From contig JAPOTE010000106.1 in NCBI GenBank assembly GCA_026709335.1, forward strand, positions 1-41,494: a DNA stretch of 41,494 bases. The letters run 5' to 3'. A model generated the notes under the pieces. That model was not told the origin of the DNA, ran no database searches, and saw only the letters and a program-made list of their open reading frames with translations. Within the stretch, counting starts at the first letter, position 1, and the number at the start of each line of letters is the position of its first letter. This stretch comes from Bacteroidota bacterium (GTDB taxonomy: Bacteria > Bacteroidota > Rhodothermia > Rhodothermales > Bin80). Shown in pieces: positions 16,833-23,465 of the stretch. A program made the translations under genes and the position numbers.

Positions 16833-16944
16833 ACTCAGCTCTGTGAACTCAGGGAAGTGTTGATTGACTAGATTCCACAAACCAAGATGGGAACCGTTCG
16901 CTTAGCTCTGTGAGCTCAGGGAAATGTTGTGTAGCCAGATTCCA
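16833..16944 (-). repeat. tandem duplication at the 3' end of the cvpA-like gene, out of frame
   Basis: Two 45-bp copies (16900-16944 and 16833-16877) lie 67 bp apart, are 36/45 identical and encode WNLATQHFPELTELS and WNLVNQHFPEFTELS. The second copy is not in the frame of the annotated protein because 67 is not a multiple of three. Four of the seven differing codons are synonymous in the peptide-preserving frame, which suggests the second copy was translated in the past. The frame of copy 2 stays open to a stop at 16737-16739. Confidence 0.75.
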
Positions 16945-17394
16945 TGCATATGGCAATAATTCATATACATGTTCATAAAGTGCAGAAGAGATACGTGCAT
17001 CATCTGATGGAATTCCAAATAGTGAGGCCAGATAAAACGTCAGACTGAGTAGCAAACCCGAAGACAAGATCCCAAGGGCCGCTCCTAATATCCGATTCAA
17101 TCCACCAACCAACACGATCTTTTTGACAATACCGTCCAGAAAACGGACGCCAATCATAAAACACAGTTGCATACCCATGAATACAGCTAAAAAGCCTGCA
17201 ACAGGGCTATATTCCTCAGGAATACCGGCCTGTCCCTCAATCCATTCCCCTGCCCCATCCATATACATGTAACCAATTACGAATGAAGCAATAAGGCTGG
17301 TGAGTCCAAGAACTTGGCGTATAAGTCCGCGGCGCAAGCCTGAGAACACTCCCACACCCAGTACAACGACTACTAACAAATCAACCCAGTTCAT
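16849..17394 (-). CDS. cvpA: CvpA family membrane protein
   Basis: This is a 181-residue inner-membrane protein with four predicted transmembrane helices: about 5-22 (LLVVVVLGVGVFSGL), 28-46, 65-85 and 100-125 (ILGAALGILSSGLLLSLTFYLASLF). The N-terminus MNWVDLLVVVVLGVGVFSGLRRG is the standard CvpA opening (N-W-D, then a G-x-x-x-G-x-R-G-L turn). Members are linked to colicin V production, biofilm formation and envelope stress resistance. The usual C-terminal tail is altered: it ends soon after a 15-residue element that is duplicated downstream in another frame, so the natural protein may have been about 37 residues longer. It is upstream of the CbiX-like gene and downstream of the PEGA-like gene, all minus strand. 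Confidence 0.85.
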   Translation of the reverse strand: MNWVDLLVVVVLGVGVFSGLRRGLIRQVLGLTSLIASFVIGYMYMDGAGEWIEGQAGIPEEYSPVAGFLAVFMGMQLCFMIGVRFLDGIVKKIVLVGGLNRILGAALGILSSGLLLSLTFYLASLFGIPSDDARISSALYEHVYELLPYAWNLATQHFPELTELSERFPSWFVESSQSTLP

Positions 17395-17460
17395 CTAAAT
17401 CTGACAACAATTTATTTCAGGTACTGTGAACAATATCTACGAAAATTATTCAATCATGAT

Positions 17461-18246
17461 TCAATCAAGGATGAAGCGTACTGCCAAGGTCACAAGCCCT
17501 GCTTGCATGACTCCCAGTGCGATTCCTGAATAATCGTCTAATCTAGCTACACGTGGCCGTAATGAAGCGTCACCGGTTTCCTGATATTCATCATTTATCC
17601 GATCCGCCCGAAATTTATAGTGCACCGCTACTACTCCTGCTACTACTGCTACTGCGGATGCACTCCAGTCAATCCATCTTCTTTGACGACTTACTGTACG
17701 GCTCATCCCTTGATGTTGATTTGCTGGGCTGAGTGCTGTCAGTGAAACCTGATAACGATTCCATAATTCTGTCTTTGGTTCGATGATACCAGGTGTATAT
17801 CCCTCCAGCTCAATATAAAACATGCCCTTATAAACATCTGCGGAGCTGAATACAACAGGAGTAACTCCGAGAAATCTACGTTCCGATCCTTGCTGGAGCC
17901 AGGCATCGGCTCCGAAAGGGTGCGATTCAATGCGATGATACATCGGAAAATTTAACGTAACGTAAACACTATCTCCGGGCTTTGCTTCAATGGGAGCCTG
18001 AAGCGGGGGCATACTCCACGCCGCGGGGCGAAGCGTTGACAAGCTAATCATCTCGGCGGTGGACTCAATCCAGTAAGGACTCCCTCGAACCAGCCCCAAA
18101 TACAACGAATCCGCGTACACCGCGGCATCCATATCGTTACTTGTAATGTGAACAAGAACCTGTGACTGTGCCAGCCCAACAGATGGCAGGATGCTCAAGA
18201 AGATTCCTAAAAACTTTGTCCAATACTGACTACCTTGTTTCGTCAT
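17461..18246 (-). CDS. PEGA-like exported protein with C-terminal membrane segments
   Basis: The ATG at 18246 is preferred because it leads directly into a signal peptide (MTKQGSQYWTKFLGIFLSILPSVGLAQ). A start at 18276 adds ten residues. The mature part begins VLVHITSNDMDAAVYADSLYLGLVRGSPYWIE, a PEGA-like beta domain. A second PEGA-like unit (residues about 115-150, RRFLGVTPVVF...GMFYIELEGYTPG) follows. A hydrophobic helix lies near residue 195 (WSASAVAVVAGVVAVHY) and another at the C-terminus. PEGA domains typically occur in surface or envelope proteins and are thought to bind polysaccharide or protein; the exact role is unknown. The start overlaps the BamB-like stop by 17 bp, so the two are probably translationally coupled. 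Confidence 0.65.
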   Translation of the reverse strand: MTKQGSQYWTKFLGIFLSILPSVGLAQSQVLVHITSNDMDAAVYADSLYLGLVRGSPYWIESTAEMISLSTLRPAAWSMPPLQAPIEAKPGDSVYVTLNFPMYHRIESHPFGADAWLQQGSERRFLGVTPVVFSSADVYKGMFYIELEGYTPGIIEPKTELWNRYQVSLTALSPANQHQGMSRTVSRQRRWIDWSASAVAVVAGVVAVHYKFRADRINDEYQETGDASLRPRVARLDDYSGIALGVMQAGLVTLAVRFILD

Positions 18247-19390
18247 TGTGATTGGAAGTAACAAGCCGGACCACATGACGTGGTTCTGTTAAAATAATCA
18301 ATCCATTTTCAGTGACTCCAATTCCACTCTTTACTCTTCCCGGTAACTCAATGGTTTGAAGAAGTTCTCCTGTATAACGATCAAATGCATACAGGCTGTT
18401 CCCCATGCTTCCAGTATAAATCACATCTGTGGTCATCAAAGGTGGTGCCACCAATGCATCCGGGCACTGTGTATCCCATTTGACTTGTCTGGTATGCTGA
18501 TCGAAAACCCTGAGCACCCCATCGGATCCTCCGATTACTACAAATTCATCATCTACCGCCGGTGTCGAAATACGAATCGTCTCATCATCCAGTACGGCAT
18601 CCCAACTTATAGTCCCGGTTTGCAAGTCCATGGCGATTAGGCGCCCCCGTGTAGTGGATATGAATAACTCTTTCTCATGTACTGCGGGGGTAACATAGAC
18701 TGGATCCCCAATATGTGTGGACCATATCAGTGCTCCGTCCTCGAGCGACAACGCTAGAATCGTTCCATTATCAACCCCGACAATTACAAATTCGAGATGG
18801 ATCAGTGGACGTGCATATACACGTGAACGTTCGGGAATCTGGTATTTCCAAACGTTTGCACCCGTTGTGACGTCAAAACGCTGAACTTCCCCGGCGGTAT
18901 TTACAATAATCCCCCCCGAATCCACAGGTCCGATTCCGACTTGAATCGGGGCTCCTTCAGTGCGCCAGCGCATCACAGCCCGATCAAGATCATAGGCCGC
19001 TAATGCTCTACGTCCCTGAGCAAGTGGGACAATCACTGTATTGTCAATGACTATCGGAGAGCCATTTACTGCATTACCAAATCGTCTATCCCCAATGCGC
19101 TTTCCAGTATTCAAATCAATTACATGGACTTCTCCCTGCCTAGTGGCAACCATTACCACATCTTCATATATCAGCGGAGCATCCGGTCCAAATCCAGCCC
19201 GAGCATTGTAGGTCCAGGCAATTTCAAGAGGAGGTTCCGGTTCAGTTAGGATCTCCGGTGCAGAAGTGATTTTCAGTGCTAAGCCACTGCAGCTGGTGCA
19301 AGATAGCAGAAGCAATAAAATGGAATTTCTAAAAATCAAAGCCAAAAAAGAATTGACGGAAAAGATTCGGCTCACGTCTTTGAAATCCAT
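18230..19390 (-). CDS. BamB-like beta-propeller lipoprotein
   Basis: The 386-residue lipoprotein has lipobox LLSC (Cys31, with another Cys at 34). Then comes an eight-bladed PQQ-like propeller: repeats such as VVMVATRQGEVHVIDLNTGKRI, FVIVGVDNGTILALSLEDGALIW, LFISTTRGRLIAMDLQTGTISWD and YTGSMGNSLYAFDRYTGELL, each with the 'G.v.AlD..tG...W' blade pattern. Size and layout match BamB, the lipoprotein that helps BamA insert outer-membrane proteins. This fits its position directly after a gene encoding a beta-barrel protein. The first codons overlap the end of that gene by 62 bp. A downstream TTG start inside the overlap is possible and would still leave a signal peptide. Assignment as a true BamB is likely but not certain. 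Confidence 0.8.
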   Translation of the reverse strand: MDFKDVSRIFSVNSFLALIFRNSILLLLLSCTSCSGLALKITSAPEILTEPEPPLEIAWTYNARAGFGPDAPLIYEDVVMVATRQGEVHVIDLNTGKRIGDRRFGNAVNGSPIVIDNTVIVPLAQGRRALAAYDLDRAVMRWRTEGAPIQVGIGPVDSGGIIVNTAGEVQRFDVTTGANVWKYQIPERSRVYARPLIHLEFVIVGVDNGTILALSLEDGALIWSTHIGDPVYVTPAVHEKELFISTTRGRLIAMDLQTGTISWDAVLDDETIRISTPAVDDEFVVIGGSDGVLRVFDQHTRQVKWDTQCPDALVAPPLMTTDVIYTGSMGNSLYAFDRYTGELLQTIELPGRVKSGIGVTENGLIILTEPRHVVRLVTSNHNDETR

Positions 19391-22280
19391 CCCGGAACCG
19401 ATAACCTAGATCATATCGCAAAACCAATCCACCAAAAAGATTCAAACGAAATCCCAGGCCTGCAGAACCAAGTGTTTCACCGGCGTAAATCTGAGGGATT
19501 CGCTCATGATAGTGCTCATTCCATGTATGGGCTGCGTCAAAAAATAATGCACTTCTGAGGTTCACAATTCCCAGAATTGCCAGCGGCGGTATGTATACCG
19601 ACGGATGCTCCACAAGAGGAAAACGCAATTCATGTGATGTAAACCATGCTTTATTGCCACGCACATCAAAAAACGGATACCCTCGTAAATCCCAACTTCC
19701 CCCCATGAACCACAAGCGGGCTTCTCTTCCATGATTCATTCGACCCAGTGCCCGTGATGCAAATGATACATTTCGAGCTAATCTTAAATAGTGCCTAAAA
19801 TCTGCCTCAATGGTGATGTAATTCACATTGGAATACAAGATATCAGTCGTATAGGCTGCCGAAAGCCTTCCCCTCCACCCAACCATGGGGCCATTTGAGC
19901 CATATAATGTATTATCATGAACAAGACTCACCTGATTCGTCAGCAACAACGCTTCGCGGTCAATCCGGCGCAGGGGAATTTCCTTGTGATCCCAACTCAG
20001 GGAAGTCGCAACTTCAACACGGCGAAACATTGAAATCGGGTAACTGACTGCCCCGTATCCTCCCCACACTTCTTCCCAGTAACGTGGAAAATCAGTGGGA
20101 GCGTCAGGATCGGTCAAATCATACCTCAATCCTCCATATCGATAAACACCATATCCAATGTTGGCCCTGCGATTGAGATGAAGTCGGGAAATGTTCACAT
20201 TCAAGCTTCTAAGAAAATCGCCAGTATACTGGCTTGTACTATACAGGGTAATGAAGAAGCGGTCATTTCCCAACAAATCTGAAAAAGCCAAAACCGCAGC
20301 TCCACCCGTTCCCCAGACTGCACTACTGGAAATCTGGCCCTGAGCGATATCCAACCCATACCGTTTCCGGTATCGTAACTCATCCATTGCAGACGTAGCT
20401 TGAATCCGAGGGAAGGTCCATGGAAGTTCTGCCTCCAGAGCGGGAGCTTGTGGCTCCGTAGACACAGGCCTGCTTATTAAGGTATCGAGGCCTCCCAGAG
20501 TTCGAATGGTAAATCGGTAGTTTTCGAATGAAGAGAATATCACCTGCTCATCCTGAGTCCAAACAGGATCATAGACAGAGGTGGTCAGATCTGTCAGTCG
20601 CTTCTTCCATCGGATACCACGAGTTGGTAAAGTTCGATAACTTGTTCCGTTACTAGCCAAAGAAACCAGAGGCAGCTTAGGTTTGGCATCAATAACGTAA
20701 AGATCTTGTCCGTCATAACGGCCGGTTGAATCCTTTTTGGTACTTGTATAAATAATCTTGGAACCATCCGGACTCCAGTTAGGCGAAAAATCATGCTGAA
20801 CCCCATAGGTCACATAATCTATTTTTCCTGTTTCCAATTCATAGGTAAACAGATTATAGGCGTTCTCAAAACCTTTTGAAGTTCGGTCAGACGAGAACAC
20901 AAGAAAATTTCCATCCGGACTCCAGGCTGGATCACGCTCATCATAGCTGTCATTCGTCAATTGCCTCAGGTGATCTTGCTCGATCTGGTATGCATACAGA
21001 TCAATAAATCCGCTTTGGTCAATCGCCACAAAAGCAAGTTGTTTTCCGTCAGGGCTCCATGACGGTGAATAGAGGGCCGTGATTCCATCAAAACTGTACA
21101 TAGGGCCCGTTTCATTGGACTCCAGATCATGGATATGAATCACATCTGCATCACCACTCTTTGTCACAAAAGCCAGTCGGCCTGACTGAGAAACACTCAT
21201 TCGGCTATCCGGAAGATGAAACGATTCAAATTGGCTATTTCTTTCACCAGGCACCAAGATTTTTGGGGTCTCCAAGGGAGCATATGTGGAGTCAACCGGA
21301 ACATAGTATACATTGCTGTATCCACCGTGGTTTGCGGTAAACAAAACCCACCGTTGTCCATCTTGCTTCTGATAATAAACCGGTTTTGAATTGAATCCCT
21401 TCACAGAAAGTCCTTCAGCCAGAAGAGTGGGACTCTCGGCAGTATTGAGTTCAGGATAATAAGTTCGGCGTAGCCACTGTTGCCACTCGGCACTAATCTC
21501 ATTCAAATCTTCCTGTAGTGTGTACTCTATAACCTTCCGAAAATCCCGATTCATCCAGGCATTCTCGATCAGCAGGAGCAGCTTTTCTTCGCCATAAAAT
21601 TCCGAAATAAAACGACACAGCGCCTCTCCCTGTTTGTACATCACAAAAGTGCCGCCAATTCTGTAGATGTTTTCCAGAGGGACCAGATAGTTCGCGAAAA
21701 TTGCATCCCGTATTATCATTTCATGCTGATAATCTTGCGGGCCGGACCAATATTCCGCCAAGCCTTCAACAAACCACAATGGAGGCAATCTGTCCATGGA
21801 AATACGATAATCCCGGAAGACCCGCGCAAGTTTATGCATTGTGAATACATGCACCATTTCATGACGAATGACTCTCCGGAATCGATGCAGGTTTCCGTTT
21901 GCAGGAATTACAACTCGTCCCTTCAGAAACTCATAAAAGCCTCCTACGCCATCAGGGATAAACCCGTCTGTGATGTTTGTCTGCTTAAAATGAAGTTGAG
22001 AGGAATAAAATACAATCGGGACACGGCGGGTTACAGAAAAATTGAAGCGGTTCTGTAATTCCGCATACGCCTCTTCCGCAAACGCAGCACCATGCTCCGC
22101 AAGCACCTGCATTTCGGGATAGAAATACACATCAAAGTGCTCCGTCTCGAGGACGCTCCAGTCAAAATCTTCATATTGGATCTTGTTGCGCCCGAAGTAA
22201 TTGTTATACTGTGCTGACGTCGGTAGTACAGCAAGCCCCAGAATAACACAAACACCCCATACCGTACTCTTGTGAAACAT
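19329..22280 (-). CDS. outer-membrane fusion: metallopeptidase-like, TolB-like propeller and beta-barrel
   Basis: The preferred ATG at 22280 opens a signal peptide (MFHKSTVWGVCVILGLAVLPTSAQ); an upstream ATG at 22319 adds 13 residues. The product, about 983 residues, has three parts. First is a gluzincin-like domain with RHEMVHVFTMH (HExxH) and, about 28 residues later, PPLWFVEGLAEYWS with a candidate third zinc ligand Glu, as in peptidase MA-like proteins. Second is a TolB/WD40-like propeller with repeated SWSPDGKQLAFVA, AWSPDGNFLVFSS and NWSPDGSKIIYTS. Third is a C-terminal beta-barrel of about 350 residues like the bacterial surface antigen/BamA family, ending in the aromatic-rich FRQFFFGFDF expected for BAM recognition. 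It probably sits in the outer membrane with the soluble parts in the periplasm. SIS isomerase precedes it by 11 bp; BamB-like follows with overlap. Confidence 0.85.
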   Translation of the reverse strand: MFHKSTVWGVCVILGLAVLPTSAQYNNYFGRNKIQYEDFDWSVLETEHFDVYFYPEMQVLAEHGAAFAEEAYAELQNRFNFSVTRRVPIVFYSSQLHFKQTNITDGFIPDGVGGFYEFLKGRVVIPANGNLHRFRRVIRHEMVHVFTMHKLARVFRDYRISMDRLPPLWFVEGLAEYWSGPQDYQHEMIIRDAIFANYLVPLENIYRIGGTFVMYKQGEALCRFISEFYGEEKLLLLIENAWMNRDFRKVIEYTLQEDLNEISAEWQQWLRRTYYPELNTAESPTLLAEGLSVKGFNSKPVYYQKQDGQRWVLFTANHGGYSNVYYVPVDSTYAPLETPKILVPGERNSQFESFHLPDSRMSVSQSGRLAFVTKSGDADVIHIHDLESNETGPMYSFDGITALYSPSWSPDGKQLAFVAIDQSGFIDLYAYQIEQDHLRQLTNDSYDERDPAWSPDGNFLVFSSDRTSKGFENAYNLFTYELETGKIDYVTYGVQHDFSPNWSPDGSKIIYTSTKKDSTGRYDGQDLYVIDAKPKLPLVSLASNGTSYRTLPTRGIRWKKRLTDLTTSVYDPVWTQDEQVIFSSFENYRFTIRTLGGLDTLISRPVSTEPQAPALEAELPWTFPRIQATSAMDELRYRKRYGLDIAQGQISSSAVWGTGGAAVLAFSDLLGNDRFFITLYSTSQYTGDFLRSLNVNISRLHLNRRANIGYGVYRYGGLRYDLTDPDAPTDFPRYWEEVWGGYGAVSYPISMFRRVEVATSLSWDHKEIPLRRIDREALLLTNQVSLVHDNTLYGSNGPMVGWRGRLSAAYTTDILYSNVNYITIEADFRHYLRLARNVSFASRALGRMNHGREARLWFMGGSWDLRGYPFFDVRGNKAWFTSHELRFPLVEHPSVYIPPLAILGIVNLRSALFFDAAHTWNEHYHERIPQIYAGETLGSAGLGFRLNLFGGLVLRYDLGYRFRDGFQRREPNLFRQFFFGFDF

Positions 22281-22330
22281 GAGTCGATAGTATTTTAGGA
22301 GCGCTACGCCTAAGTCCATAGACCGTTCCG

Positions 22331-23383
22331 TTACGAATCCTGAATCAAAGCTGTCTTCAGCTTGGAAATGAGTCCTACCGGAGATGGATCTATCTCATTC
22401 AGGATCGCGAGATATAAACTTACCCAGTCACCTAGATACATGATTGAGAGGAGTCTTGCTAATCTACTTTTTCCCTCGCTATGAACTTCATTCCAACTGT
22501 GTGCGTGGGGTTCCAGAAGTGATCGTGTTACATCCAGTCTTCGCTGGGTACGTTCATGATCTTCAAAATCACGTAGCGCAATCACTGCAAGCTGTTTTAA
22601 CTCTGATTGAAACCTGGCCCATCCCATCACTTCATTGTGATTCATTTCAGGGAGCAGATTCCCCACGGCAAAACTCTTGGAGTTTTCATGAATCTGATTC
22701 CGCCACCTAATATTCGCTACAGCAAACTGCTCACTGCTGTAAATGACTGGAAATTGTCCATATAATATATCGGCCAGCTTGATTGCCAGATTATCTGGAT
22801 CAGACACATTGGACATTAACTCCGATTGTACAGCCGTAATGGCAATCGCTTCGTCCCAGTCCTGCATCTTCACTGCAGTAAGCTGGAGTGATTCAGTGAT
22901 AGTCAGTAATGCAGAAAGTGAATGTGGCAGAGCTGCGCGAGGCTGGATACCGGTTGGAAGCTGCATACAGGGGATGTGTTTCTCCTGGGCTCGCGCTGTA
23001 AGTTCACCCCCCGTTGAAATTGCAACAACCCTCGCGCCACGTGCACAAGCATCATCAAATGCTGCCAAGGTTTCTTCGGTATTGCCCGAATAACTGGATG
23101 TCACAACGACTGTATCAGGCCCTACCCAAGCGGGTAGTAAATAACTTCGTGATACAACAACAGGAATGGATGCATGGTCGATTGCAAGTGTTGCCAAAAT
23201 ATCTCCACCAATAGCACTGCCACCCATACCGGCCACGACAACACCAGTTACTCCATCTCCTGGCCAACCAGAGATCTTGGCTTGCATAGCATTGGCCCTC
23301 CCCTGTCTGAGCTGATCTGGAAAGCTCCGAACAGCTTCATACATTCCTTCTAAATCAATTTGGTCTAATGTTTTTTTAGTCAT
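22331..23383 (-). CDS. bifunctional phosphoglucose/phosphomannose isomerase
   Basis: This 350-residue cytosolic SIS-fold enzyme has GVVVAGMGGSAIGGDIL (sugar-phosphate loop), VVTSSYSGNTEETLAAF (SIS signature S-Y-S-G-N-T-E-E-T) and RWRNQIHENSKSFAVGNLLPEMNHNEVMGW. The last is the family hallmark with catalytic Glu and His. Family members interconvert glucose-6-P/fructose-6-P and mannose-6-P/fructose-6-P. They are characteristic of archaea, Bacteroidota and actinobacteria. Length is as expected. It begins the envelope operon (19329-22280 follows after a short gap) and shares an 82-bp divergent promoter region with the cytochrome lipoprotein at 23466. A role in sugar-nucleotide supply for envelope glycans would fit the neighbours. 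Confidence 0.93.
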   Translation of the reverse strand: MTKKTLDQIDLEGMYEAVRSFPDQLRQGRANAMQAKISGWPGDGVTGVVVAGMGGSAIGGDILATLAIDHASIPVVVSRSYLLPAWVGPDTVVVTSSYSGNTEETLAAFDDACARGARVVAISTGGELTARAQEKHIPCMQLPTGIQPRAALPHSLSALLTITESLQLTAVKMQDWDEAIAITAVQSELMSNVSDPDNLAIKLADILYGQFPVIYSSEQFAVANIRWRNQIHENSKSFAVGNLLPEMNHNEVMGWARFQSELKQLAVIALRDFEDHERTQRRLDVTRSLLEPHAHSWNEVHSEGKSRLARLLSIMYLGDWVSLYLAILNEIDPSPVGLISKLKTALIQDS

Positions 23384-23465
23384 CCTTGGTGAGAATCAAT
23401 GAATTAAGTCAGGATTGACTAATTTACAACACACGTAGCATAGCACCTTACAGCTTCACCTCGTT

